Assembly (NCBI RefSeq): GCF_012935325.2
Contig: NZ_JABBYG020000001.1
Coordinates: 62,001 to 126,000, forward strand
Reading direction: 5' to 3'
Origin: Paenibacillus sp. PL91
GTDB lineage: Bacteria > Bacillota > Bacilli > Paenibacillales > Paenibacillaceae
DNA length: 64,000 bases
Part shown: piece after piece, positions 17,231-25,085 of the stretch
Layout of the letters: the number at the start of each line of letters is the position of its first letter
Position numbering within the stretch: position 1 is the first letter of the stretch
Position numbers and translations under genes: made by a program
The notes under the pieces: model-generated
The model's database searches: none
The model's input: only the letters and a program-made list of their open reading frames with translations
What the model was told of the DNA's origin: nothing

Positions 17231-18046
17231 GTGTTTGTGCAGCAACCGATTGCGATACTAGATTCAGGCGTGGGCGGCCTTACCGTTGCCAAGGAAGTCA
17301 TGCGCCAACTACCGCGCGAAAAAATCCTTTACTTCGGAGACACGGCTCGGACGCCTTACGGTCCACGTTCTTCTGAGGAGATCGTTCGCTTTACGAGAGA
17401 AATTGTCGATTACCTCATACAGTTTAATCCGAAAATGATAGTCATAGCATGTAATACGGCAACCGCAGCAGGACTTGACGATATCCGCTCAAGAGTGCCA
17501 ATTCCCGTTGTTGGCGTTATTAATCCTGGCGCTAGGGCGGCAATTGGTCTGACGGTAACGGGCTGCGTCGGCGTTATCGGCACGGAAGGCACGATCAAGA
17601 GCGGCGCATATGAGCAGGCTCTGCGCAAGCTGTCTCCCCATGTGAAGGTCGTCAGCTTAGCGTGTCCGAGCTTCGTACCGCTGGTGGAAAAGGGGAAATT
17701 CCGTACACTTGAAACGTTTGAGACGGTGCGCAGCTCCATTGGCCATTTGCGCGAATATCCGATGGATACGTTAATTCTTGGCTGCACGCATTATCCGTTT
17801 CTGTCGGAGACGATATCCGAGGTAATGGGCCAGAGCGTCAAGCTGATCAGCTCTGCAGACGAGACAGCGCGTGAGATCAGTACGATTCTGTATAACCAAA
17901 GCAAGCTGTCGCGAGGCGACATTGTGCCGGTGCATCAGTTTTTTTGCAGCGGCGATACGAAATTGTTCCAGTCGATTACCCAGCAGTGGCTTGGCGAGCA
18001 AATCGAGCTGACGCCCGTCGTCTGGCAAATACCAAATATCGTGTAA
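17231..18046 (+). CDS. murI: glutamate racemase
   Basis: 271 residues; interconverts L- and D-glutamate to supply D-Glu for peptidoglycan. Both catalytic cysteines are present: Cys74 in IACNTATAAG and Cys185 in LGCTHYPFL. IAILDSGVGGLTVAKE and YFGDTARTPYGPRS form the substrate site. GTG start after AGGAAAG. Monocistronic, with its own promoter and terminator. Equivalent to racE/murI of Bacillus. Confidence 0.95.
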   Translation: MFVQQPIAILDSGVGGLTVAKEVMRQLPREKILYFGDTARTPYGPRSSEEIVRFTREIVDYLIQFNPKMIVIACNTATAAGLDDIRSRVPIPVVGVINPGARAAIGLTVTGCVGVIGTEGTIKSGAYEQALRKLSPHVKVVSLACPSFVPLVEKGKFRTLETFETVRSSIGHLREYPMDTLILGCTHYPFLSETISEVMGQSVKLISSADETAREISTILYNQSKLSRGDIVPVHQFFCSGDTKLFQSITQQWLGEQIELTPVVWQIPNIV

Positions 18047-18068
18047 GCACATAATACGCGAAATAGCG

Positions 18069-18103
18069 GAAGCCGGGCCTGCTGAGGGCGCGGCTTCTTT
18101 TTT
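18069..18103 (+). terminator. intrinsic terminator
   Basis: GAAGCCG (18069-18075) with CGGCTTC (18091-18097) and inner GCC/GGC pairing, then TTTTTT. Confidence 0.85.
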
Positions 18104-18175
18104 GCTTATGCTTCATAGGACATGTGCTGCGCCGCATAGCATGATAGGAACAAATTGATGCATCAGGAGGCGATC

Positions 18176-19063
18176 ATGATGTATTCCTTACAAACCTATA
18201 GCTATCTCGATTTAACGGAGGGCGTAAGGCAGCTGACGGGCAAATACCCTTTTTTGTCGGCACACGTTATTGGACAAAGCGTGATGGGCAAGCCAATATT
18301 AGCGCTTCGCTGCGGCAACGGTCCGCGTCGTATTCATATGAACGGCTCCTTTCATGCCAACGAATGGATAACGTCTGCCCTGCTAATGCGATTTGTGGCG
18401 GATTTGTCCGCAGCCTATTGCACCGGCGACCCCATAGGCACTCAGCAAGTGGAGGACCTGTGCAGAAAGGTGACGCTATGGGCCGTTCCGATGGTGAATC
18501 CCGATGGCGTCGAGCTCGCGCAGTACGGCGCAATGCCGACGCATCCATTTTATAGACAGCTGGTTGAATGGAACGGAGGCTCCGAGCAGTTTAGCGGATG
18601 GAAAGCAAATGTGAGGGGCGTTGATCTAAATGATCAATTTCCTGCGTTCTGGGAAGAGGAATGCAAGCGCAGAGGAATAGCAGGACCAGGCCCGCGCGAC
18701 TATCCAGGGCCGTTTCCGCTAAGCGAGCCGGAAGCATTCGCGATGGCTCGTTTTACGCAAACGATTGGATTCGATGCTGTTGTTGCGCTTCATACGCAGG
18801 GTCGGGAAATTTATTGGAACTATCGCGATTTCGAGCCGGCTGAGGCGGAGCAGCTTGCACGAAGGCTAGGGCAGGTTAGCGGCTATGTGCCGGTAAAGCT
18901 GACGGGCAGCGATGCGGGTTATAAGGACTGGTTCATTCAACATTTTCGCAGGCCGGGATTTACGGTAGAAGCTGGCTATGGGGAAAATCCGCTGCCGATG
19001 AGCAATTTTGACAACATCTATATCGAGCTGCAGCCGCTGCTGCTAGAGGCGCTTCGTCTTTAG
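18176..19063 (+). CDS. M14 zinc carboxypeptidase-like endopeptidase
   Basis: 295 residues, M14 family, close in layout to gamma-D-glutamyl-L-diamino acid endopeptidase I (B. sphaericus ENP1, B. subtilis YqgT). Zinc ligands His60 and Glu63 in FHANEW and a later His in ALHTQGREIYW; catalytic Glu in FTVEAGYGENPLP; RGVDLNDQFP is the substrate Arg/Asn region. Cleaves stem peptides of peptidoglycan, likely in spores or during muropeptide recycling. No signal peptide or LysM domain, so cytoplasmic or forespore acting. CAGGAGG precedes ATG 18176 (or 18179). Confidence 0.88.
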   Translation: MMYSLQTYSYLDLTEGVRQLTGKYPFLSAHVIGQSVMGKPILALRCGNGPRRIHMNGSFHANEWITSALLMRFVADLSAAYCTGDPIGTQQVEDLCRKVTLWAVPMVNPDGVELAQYGAMPTHPFYRQLVEWNGGSEQFSGWKANVRGVDLNDQFPAFWEEECKRRGIAGPGPRDYPGPFPLSEPEAFAMARFTQTIGFDAVVALHTQGREIYWNYRDFEPAEAEQLARRLGQVSGYVPVKLTGSDAGYKDWFIQHFRRPGFTVEAGYGENPLPMSNFDNIYIELQPLLLEALRL

Positions 19064-19110
19064 CGGCTATCGGCCGCGTTTGTGAGGAGTAGGTATGGAA
19101 GACCTGGTTA

Positions 19111-19119
19111 TGCTATAAT
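19111..19119 (+). promoter_or_regulatory. extended -10 promoter
   Basis: TGCTATAAT with no good -35 box, 34 bp before the start of the 80-residue membrane protein gene. Confidence 0.5.
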
Positions 19120-19152
19120 AATCGGAAAAGGTCAGCGAAGGAGGGATTTCTG

Positions 19153-19395
19153 ATGCGTAAAATGCTGTCGCTGCGTCACTGGCAGCGGACGTTTGCCCGA
19201 ATTTTCCAACTGCTTCGTTCTAAGAACGTTTCCTTGCTGGACAAGCTGATTTTTACCATACCTGTTTTCCTTTACTGGGTATTGCCGGATGTGCTTCCGC
19301 TGCCGTTTTTGCCAATTGATGATATTGCGGTTACGATGCTGCTTGCGGAATGGTTTGCCCGTAGAATGGAGACCAAGTATAATATGAAATTATGA
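19153..19395 (+). CDS. small membrane protein, DUF1232-like
   Basis: 80 residues. A basic amphipathic N-terminus (MRKMLSLRHWQRTFARIFQL) precedes the hydrophobic LDKLIFTIPVFLYWVLPDVL and PLPFLPIDDIAVTMLLAEW, a pattern like DUF1232 (PvlP-PDDlIP) membrane proteins. GAAGGAGG site. First gene of a possible three-gene unit with the two metal/Cys-rich small proteins that follow. Function unknown. Confidence 0.7.
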   Translation: MRKMLSLRHWQRTFARIFQLLRSKNVSLLDKLIFTIPVFLYWVLPDVLPLPFLPIDDIAVTMLLAEWFARRMETKYNMKL

Positions 19396-19436
19396 TCATT
19401 GCCGCAAGGCATAACGATAAGAGGAGCTGGATAAAC

Positions 19437-19739
19437 ATGAACTGCAAAATTTCTAAAAACGCTGCAAAAGTTATTCAAGTAGAGCTGGACAAGCCTGAGA
19501 ATGCAGGCAAAAAACTGCGCGTCTACGTTACTCACTCGCATGGCGATCATGCGCATTACGGCATGGGCATCGACGAACCGACGGAGAAAGACGTTGTCGT
19601 CACGACTGACAAAGGAATCGACGTTATTTTGGAGAAGGACAACGCTTTTCTAGACGGCGTACGCATCGATTATTTCTATGTGCCGGAAGAAGGCTTTGCC
19701 GTTACGAATCCAACCAAGGGCAACCACGGCGATCACTAA
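19437..19739 (+). CDS. A-type carrier (HesB/IscA-like) fold with His in place of Cys
   Basis: 100 residues that align along their length with IscA/HesB Fe-S carriers: KISKNAAKVI, KKLRVYVTHSHGD, DEPTEKDVVV, DKGIDVIL, FLDGVRIDYF, EEGFAVTNPT. The three cluster cysteines of the family (one in the SGCSG turn, two in the C-terminal CGCG) are missing. Those sites read THSHGDHAHYG (His33, His35, His38, His40) and NHGDH (His97, His100). It therefore cannot hold a cluster in the usual way but could bind a metal. ATG at 19437 after AGAGGAG. Followed 37 bp later by the DUF1450 gene. Confidence 0.75.
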   Translation: MNCKISKNAAKVIQVELDKPENAGKKLRVYVTHSHGDHAHYGMGIDEPTEKDVVVTTDKGIDVILEKDNAFLDGVRIDYFYVPEEGFAVTNPTKGNHGDH

Positions 19740-19776
19740 GCAGCATCCGAATCTGGTTGAAATAGGAAGTTGAATA

Positions 19777-20001
19777 ATGGCTAACGATATAATGGTTTGC
19801 GACAAATGCAAGCATATGAAGATGAAATCAATTGTTCCCAAGCTGCAAAAACTGGTGCCTGACACGGAAGTGCGCGTCGGCTGCAAATCTTACTGCGGAC
19901 CCTGTGCCCGCTACGCATTCATATTTGTTAACGGCCGTTATATAAAGGCGGCATCCGAGGATGAAGCGATCGAGAAGATTCTTCCGTATATCAAAAAATA
20001 A
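19777..20001 (+). CDS. DUF1450 small Cys-rich protein (YuzB-like)
   Basis: 74 residues with two CxxC-type motifs: CDKC (Cys8, Cys11) and GCKSYCGPC, then ARYAFIFVNGRYIKAASEDEA. The second part matches DUF1450/YuzB proteins (GCLSYCGxC, then ALVNG), which have a thioredoxin-like ferredoxin fold. Probably binds a metal or Fe-S cluster. Sits directly after the His-variant A-type carrier, suggesting joint function in metal or Fe-S handling (inference). Confidence 0.78.
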   Translation: MANDIMVCDKCKHMKMKSIVPKLQKLVPDTEVRVGCKSYCGPCARYAFIFVNGRYIKAASEDEAIEKILPYIKK

Positions 20002-20029
20002 CATGATCTATATGGCTGAACACACAACA

Positions 20030-20063
20030 AGACCCTGCGATAGCTTTCATCGTAGGGTCTTTG
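20030..20063 (+). terminator. intrinsic terminator
   Basis: AGACCCTGCGAT pairs with ATCGTAGGGTCT (one wobble), then TTT. Nearly the same stem recurs at 20978-21010. Confidence 0.75.
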
Positions 20064-20102
20064 CGCAAATAAAGGCTATTGCCATTCGAAAGGAGCAAAA
20101 GG

Positions 20103-20717
20103 GTGGATATTACGACGCCACAGCTGTTATATCACGGCACGACAAGCGATACGGTGCAATCGTTCAGTCAAAAGCTGTTGAATTCGCCATATTGGCGGCC
20201 GGGCAAAGATTTTGGAGAGGGCTTTTATACGACGATATCGGTTGCGCAAGCTCGCAAATGGTCGCATAAGGCGGCAAAGGAGTCATGGGATGGAGGCCGT
20301 CCATGCGTGCTGGTTGTTGAGCTGACGTCGGTGCCAGAGCGAGTAGAGCCGTTGTTGTTTCTGTCCGATTCGCCGGCATGGGCTTCCTTCATCTATGCTC
20401 ACCGAAAGGCAACAGACAAAGGGAGCGATCCCTGCGAATCTCATCCAGACATTATAATAGGTCCGATGGCGGACAATGACACTGGAAAAATCGTACATAA
20501 AGCAGTACAATTAAATAAAGATGATCATTGGTTTTATGAACAAATTACGATTTCGCGCAAAGGCACGAAGCTGGATTCGCTTCGGCTAGGCAATCAGGTC
20601 GTCTTTTGCTCCGAGCGTTGGGAAGCTCATTTGAAGCTTGTCGGCTACCATATTTATACGGGAAGCAGGTGGATCTATCATGAAAGCGAAAACGCAGGTC
20701 AGGTTAAGCTTGTATGA
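20103..20717 (+). CDS. DUF3990 ADP-ribosyltransferase-like protein (putative toxin)
   Basis: 204 residues. LLYHGTTSDTV (His11) followed by KDFGEGFYTTISVAQARKWS (Tyr42) is the hallmark of DUF3990, a family of the ADP-ribosyltransferase clan often found in toxin-antitoxin modules. GTG start at 20103 lies 7 bases after AAAGGAG; an upstream TTG at 20079 would put the site inside the gene. The last 38 bases overlap the next gene, implying translational coupling. The NAD-binding His and Tyr are visible; the third catalytic residue (Glu) cannot be fixed by eye. No signal peptide. Toxin role is inferred. Confidence 0.72.
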   Translation: MDITTPQLLYHGTTSDTVQSFSQKLLNSPYWRPGKDFGEGFYTTISVAQARKWSHKAAKESWDGGRPCVLVVELTSVPERVEPLLFLSDSPAWASFIYAHRKATDKGSDPCESHPDIIIGPMADNDTGKIVHKAVQLNKDDHWFYEQITISRKGTKLDSLRLGNQVVFCSERWEAHLKLVGYHIYTGSRWIYHESENAGQVKLV

Positions 20718-20979
20718 GCGTGGAATTGTAGAGGCGCTGGCAGCTGAATATGGCTATACGCTGGCAGATGCAAGAGTGCTTGTCGTCGAATATATCGAGG
20801 TCGTGCGCAAGCTCGTAGGCTATGACAATTGCGGTGAATATGCGCGGCTGCTCGATCGTGCGCGCCGCATGAGCCATCCTCCTTCGCAGTGGCTTGAGCG
20901 AATTCAAGATATAGAGAAGGGCGAGCTGAGAGACAGGGGCATCGAATTGGAAGAGCGCCAATATTTGCAAACGAAGTAA
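20680..20979 (+). CDS. small helical protein overlapping the DUF3990 gene (putative antitoxin)
   Basis: 99 residues, charged and predicted helical (VRLSLYERGIVEALAAEYGY, then TLADARVLVVEYIEVVRKLV). It starts within the DUF3990 gene, with GCAGGTGG seven bases before the ATG, and ends at a hairpin terminator. I do not recognise the family; it is not obviously DUF3791, the known partner of some DUF3990 proteins. Position, size and overlap make it a candidate antitoxin. Confidence 0.65.
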   Translation: MKAKTQVRLSLYERGIVEALAAEYGYTLADARVLVVEYIEVVRKLVGYDNCGEYARLLDRARRMSHPPSQWLERIQDIEKGELRDRGIELEERQYLQTK

Positions 20980-21010
20980 GACCCCGCGATATGGATCGTC
21001 GGGTCTTTTG
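20978..21010 (+). terminator. intrinsic terminator
   Basis: AGACCCCGCGAT pairs with ATCGTCGGGTCT around ATGG, then TTTT. Related in sequence to the hairpin at 20030; the two flank the DUF3990 pair. Confidence 0.8.
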
Positions 21011-21065
21011 TTTGTTTTACGGCTGAGGCATAGGCTAGTCAGAGGAAGCTTAGGGGGAAGAACAG

Positions 21066-22502
21066 ATGCTGAAGCCAGCACGCTATTATTTATTTGGACT
21101 CGCTCTTGCCGTAGCTTGCTTGGTTGCGGCAGAGCTTATTTGGCTGCCGGCGCCGATTAGAACCGGCAGCGGGATGCAATGGATCGAAATGATTGATCGG
21201 TTGTTCAACTTGCTTGCGCTCGTTCCGCTCAGCTGGGCGTTTGGAGCTTTGCTAGGCATGCGGCAGCAGCGTAGAAGGCTTGGTTTTTTTCTATTATTGC
21301 AGCTATTGCGGCTTGGAATCGCCGTGCTAGGTGTTATCGGAGCGTGCTTCGTACTGTTTGTGCCCGAAAAGCTGTTCCAGCTGCTTATTGTTATAGGTGC
21401 TGCGGCACCTCTTGTTTTTGCAGATATGCTGCTCAGCGAGGCGTTGGAGCGCGTGAGTGCAGCAAAGCTGCCACAAGAGGGGGAGCTGCCTTCAAACGAA
21501 AGGAGAAGGCGTTTAACGCTTCTGTGGATGCCAAAGAGAGGCGCTGCAGCTTTACTTATTACCATTGTGCTGTTAGTAGCTCTGCTCTGCCCTACAGGCT
21601 ATAGGGTCATGTACCCTGGCATGACGCTGAACATGAACCGGTATGCGCATGTCGAAGGCGGCAAGCAGGGCGGAACAATTAATGGCGTACTCGTATTTGA
21701 TAGGCCGGCTGTACCGGCAGATTGGTTGTTTGCGAGGCTTCTGCCATTGTACAGCTTCGAGAAAATACCGGCTGATGAGCCTCCGCTCGCGGAATCCTAT
21801 GCGCAGGTCGTTCTTATGAAGACGGATGCGAATAGCGTGGCTGCCGCGGTTGCAATGCAGAAGGCTGGTATAGGGAAAGGGATAACGGCGGATGGTGTCA
21901 GAGTGATTGCCATCGTAAAGGACAGTCCAGCTGATCAACGGCTGCGGGCAGGCGATATTATCGATCGCCTGAACGGACAAGCCGTGCGTTCGATTGCAGA
22001 TATGACGGCCTATATGGCAAATACCGTTAAACCTGGCGAAACGGTTGCTGTTACGCTGCAAAGAGACGGTAAATCCGTCGAGGTGGAGGTTAACACCAAG
22101 GCATCGGAGGATGATCCGAATCGGCCCATATTCGGAATTTCAGTACAAACGGAGCTGCTTCTTGATATCCCTCGCAGCATCGATTACAAACGGTTCATGG
22201 CGCATATCGGAGGGCCATCACATGGCGCGATGCTGACGCTCGCGCTTATTGATCAGTTGACGCCCGGTGGCGTCACGCACGGCATTCAGGTAGCAGGTAC
22301 AGGTACGATAGAAGCGGACGGCTCTATTGGCCTTATCGGCGGCATTAGGCAAAAGGCCTACGCGATCAGCCGCACAGATGCCGACGTATTTTTTGTACCG
22401 GAGGCGTTAGAAGAAGAGGCTCGCAGCGGCGCGCCTGATTTGAACATCGTGCCGGTGAAGACGATCGATGATGTGCTGGGCTGGCTGGCACAGCATGGGT
22501 AG
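21066..22502 (+). CDS. YlbL/SepM-like PDZ-Lon membrane protease with extra N-terminal TM domain
   Basis: 478 residues. Four hydrophobic helices occupy ~1-125, then a cytoplasmic linker, a further TM (~160-180), a PDZ domain (~265-345, VRVIAIVKDSPADQRLRAGD) and a Lon-type proteolytic domain with Ser385 (GGPSHGAML) and Lys430 (GGIRQKAYA) as the dyad. YlbL/SepM proteins, about 340 residues as I recall, have one TM followed by PDZ and Lon; the additional four-helix module is unusual. Likely cleaves extracytoplasmic substrates. RBS AGGGGGAAG. Confidence 0.85.
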   Translation: MLKPARYYLFGLALAVACLVAAELIWLPAPIRTGSGMQWIEMIDRLFNLLALVPLSWAFGALLGMRQQRRRLGFFLLLQLLRLGIAVLGVIGACFVLFVPEKLFQLLIVIGAAAPLVFADMLLSEALERVSAAKLPQEGELPSNERRRRLTLLWMPKRGAAALLITIVLLVALLCPTGYRVMYPGMTLNMNRYAHVEGGKQGGTINGVLVFDRPAVPADWLFARLLPLYSFEKIPADEPPLAESYAQVVLMKTDANSVAAAVAMQKAGIGKGITADGVRVIAIVKDSPADQRLRAGDIIDRLNGQAVRSIADMTAYMANTVKPGETVAVTLQRDGKSVEVEVNTKASEDDPNRPIFGISVQTELLLDIPRSIDYKRFMAHIGGPSHGAMLTLALIDQLTPGGVTHGIQVAGTGTIEADGSIGLIGGIRQKAYAISRTDADVFFVPEALEEEARSGAPDLNIVPVKTIDDVLGWLAQHG

Positions 22503-22506
22503 TAGA

Positions 22507-22557
22507 AAAAGGGCAGTCCCTTCGAGTCGATGACTCGGTGGGACTGCCCTTCTTTTG
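22507..22557 (+). terminator. intrinsic terminator
   Basis: AAGGGCAGTCCC pairs with GGGACTGCCCTT; the apical part contains a CGAGTC/GACTCG stem; T-rich tail. Confidence 0.85.
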
Positions 22558-22796
22558 TTTATGCAGGTTGCTCCTGCTATGGAGGAGGCACTTAGTCATG
22601 TCATGCAGCTTATTTAACACGCGGAGACGTTGCGTTGTAGTTTCTGCAATAGAATGGCGTAAGTTTGCCGATTGGCGTGCACAGGCTGCAGTTTGTACGG
22701 CAGAATGAGCTCCAATTGGATATTTATCAGGTAAAGTGAAGTAATCTGCTGCATATCTGCAACGTAGCTCGTTTAATTTGCCGGCATGTAAGGTTT

Positions 22797-22960
22797 CTGT
22801 TGTAGAAACGGCAGTAGAAACGAGAATAGAAGACGCAACATAGACGGTAACAGAAAGCGTAACAGAGACAGTATCAGAAACCGCAACAGAGACCTCAACA
22901 GAGAATAGAGACCGCAACAGAGTAGCAGAGTTCGCTATAGAGACCCGCAACAGAGATTGC
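22797..22960. repeat. degenerate 12-bp tandem repeat (minisatellite)
   Basis: Read on the minus strand, about 13-14 units of a 12-base repeat with consensus TCTGTTGCGGTC (variants TCTGTTGAGGTC, TCTGTTACCGTC, TCTGATACTGTC; two units shortened). It lies in the 525-bp gap between the ylbL-like and LTA-synthase-like genes. The rest of the gap (22558-22796 and 22961-23027) shows no gene or structure I can support. An open frame across it (minus, 22962 to 22366) encodes only Ser-Val-x-Val repeats and runs into the ylbL-like gene, so I do not call it coding. Confidence 0.7.
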
Positions 22961-23027
22961 AATAGGACTTTACCGTGTCCATCAAGGGGTTAGGTTCCAG
23001 TTAGCTTTGTTAAGGCATTGCCGTATA

Positions 23028-25061
23028 TTACCGTTGAGCAGTTTCTAAATCGCTATTGCCGCGTGCTTCCGTAGCCGTCTGCACCTTAAAGTCATTGATT
23101 AAATCGTTCATGACGATTTGGTCGGACATGTTCAGCTCGGTGCGAGCACTCTCGTACTCGCTTAAGCAAGTGTTCATTTCGCCAGGTGCGCTGTTTTGAA
23201 TGCTCCAGCAGGTTCCGTTCCTCGCCACACCGTCGGTAGAAGGCTTGAAGTAGAAGGAGCCATCGGTAAAAGCACCGTTTCTTAGCACGACTTTTTTGCC
23301 AATGAGCGGCGTGTCGGTCAGAAGCGGGGTTCCGATCAGGTACTGGTCAGCGGTTGAAATACCCAGCAAATGCATAATCGTAGGCGTAACATCAAGCTGT
23401 CCGCCAACCCCGGCATACGTTCCTGCATGCTCATCCCGCGGTAAATGCACGAGGAAAGGCACCTGCTTCAAAATCATTTGGCGTTCCAGATCATTAAGCT
23501 CCTTGCCAAGGAATGTCTCGAACAGCGACCAATCCTTAATGGAATTGTCGTGATCCCCATACATCGCCAGAATGGTGTTGTTCCAGAGTCCTTCCTTTTT
23601 CATGCGATCGACAAGCTCGCCGAGCGCGGCATCCACATAATGAATCGCCTGCAAGTAATCACCCATCATCGTACCCTTGAGCTCGCCTAAATCAAGCTTT
23701 TTCTCCGCTGCCGGCAACGTATACGGATGATGGCTGGAGAGCGTGATCAAGAACGAATAGAAGGGCTGCTTCTGCTCGGATATAACATCAAGCGATTGCC
23801 TAAAGAAAGACTTGTCGCCAAGCGCCCAGCCGATTTTCTCATCCAGCGTAAAATGCTTTAAGCTGTAAAACTGATCGTATTGCATATTGTGATACATCGT
23901 GTTCCGATTCCAGAAGCCGCCCTCATAGGAATGAAAAACGGATGTCCCATAATCGTTTTCCTTCAACGTCTTGGACATGCAATCGAACTCATTCGGCGCA
24001 TATTGGATGAATACGGAGCCGTTCGCTACCGGCTGCATCGAGCAGTTAGCGGTAAAATCAGCGTCCGACGTTCTTCCTTGGGCCGTTTGATGGTAAAACT
24101 GGCTGAAATACGCGCTTTGCCGGGTAAGCTCATTCAGGTTAGGCGTAATCTCTTGACCGCCAATCGACTTGTTGATCATAAAGTTTTGGAACGCTTCAAG
24201 CTGAATCATTAAGACGTTGCTGCCTTTATAGGCGCCGAATAACGCGTCCTCCTCGAGAGCGCCGCGAAGATCGCCTCGGGCTTCGATCCATTTTTGAGCT
24301 TCGGAGGATTGCTCGGCCGTAACGGTCTCAGCATCGAGCCAGTTTTGCTTCACATAACGGTACACGTCATAGCCGTGAAAGCCAAGCGCTCCCGTTACAT
24401 TATAGATGGAGAGGTTCCACCAGTTGCCGACAAATATGCCTTGCCCCCATGTTCGCTTGGCTTCGTTCACATTCGTGAACACAAGCGATGAGCCGATTAC
24501 AAAAATAACAGCGCTAAGAACAACGCGGACGATCGCTTTTTGCCAAATGGCTGTCTTCCGTTGATGCTCATTTGCCCGGCGAAGATCGCCGCGGCCACGC
24601 CATATCGCATAAAATGCAAACGGAACAATGACAATCCAGTCAAGGAAAAGCAAGAAATCCCTCGCGTGCAGCAGCGTTCCGATGCTTTCGCCGAGAGAGT
24701 CGACTTGACTGAATTGGAGCAGCACAGGGACTGAAATCAAATCTTGAAAGTAACGATAATAAATGAGATCGGCATATAAGACAAAGGATGCGATCACATT
24801 TAGTGCGATGAGAGAAATAATCCGCCCGCGTGCGGGCAGCCATATCGTCCAAAAGCTGAAAAGCAGTACGGCACCGAGCTCAATCAGAGCGTCTTTGCCG
24901 GTCATTTTCATATTGGCGACATGAAGAATTTCTGAGAACAAATACAGCTTGGCAAGCATTACGCCAGCAAACAACAGCAGATCGGCAGCTTTAAGACGCT
25001 CAAGCCAAATCAGAACGGTGCTCATGCCAAGGCGAAATGGCGATTGCCTTGTAGATAACAT
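23028..25061 (-). CDS. LTA-synthase-family sulfatase-like membrane enzyme
   Basis: 677 residues: five TM helices in the first ~215, then an extracellular alkaline-phosphatase/sulfatase fold. NVLMIQLEAFQNF begins the catalytic domain (metal-binding Glu), QGRTSDADF holds the nucleophile Thr331, and MYGDHDNSI the downstream metal ligands. Family members (LtaS, YfnI, YqgS) transfer glycerol phosphate from phosphatidylglycerol to build lipoteichoic acid. The C-terminal ~70 residues form a polar tail beyond the usual domain. AAGGAT site before the ATG. The specific role (synthase or primase) is not decidable. Confidence 0.88.
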   Translation of the reverse strand: MLSTRQSPFRLGMSTVLIWLERLKAADLLLFAGVMLAKLYLFSEILHVANMKMTGKDALIELGAVLLFSFWTIWLPARGRIISLIALNVIASFVLYADLIYYRYFQDLISVPVLLQFSQVDSLGESIGTLLHARDFLLFLDWIVIVPFAFYAIWRGRGDLRRANEHQRKTAIWQKAIVRVVLSAVIFVIGSSLVFTNVNEAKRTWGQGIFVGNWWNLSIYNVTGALGFHGYDVYRYVKQNWLDAETVTAEQSSEAQKWIEARGDLRGALEEDALFGAYKGSNVLMIQLEAFQNFMINKSIGGQEITPNLNELTRQSAYFSQFYHQTAQGRTSDADFTANCSMQPVANGSVFIQYAPNEFDCMSKTLKENDYGTSVFHSYEGGFWNRNTMYHNMQYDQFYSLKHFTLDEKIGWALGDKSFFRQSLDVISEQKQPFYSFLITLSSHHPYTLPAAEKKLDLGELKGTMMGDYLQAIHYVDAALGELVDRMKKEGLWNNTILAMYGDHDNSIKDWSLFETFLGKELNDLERQMILKQVPFLVHLPRDEHAGTYAGVGGQLDVTPTIMHLLGISTADQYLIGTPLLTDTPLIGKKVVLRNGAFTDGSFYFKPSTDGVARNGTCWSIQNSAPGEMNTCLSEYESARTELNMSDQIVMNDLINDFKVQTATEARGNSDLETAQR

Positions 25062-25085
25062 ATATGAAATATCCTTTCTATTTCG

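Noticed and set aside
22366..22962. 198-residue open frame on the minus strand across the minisatellite
   Set aside because: Starts at TTG without a ribosome site, encodes repeat-derived Ser-Val-x-Val, and runs through the terminator into the ylbL-like gene.
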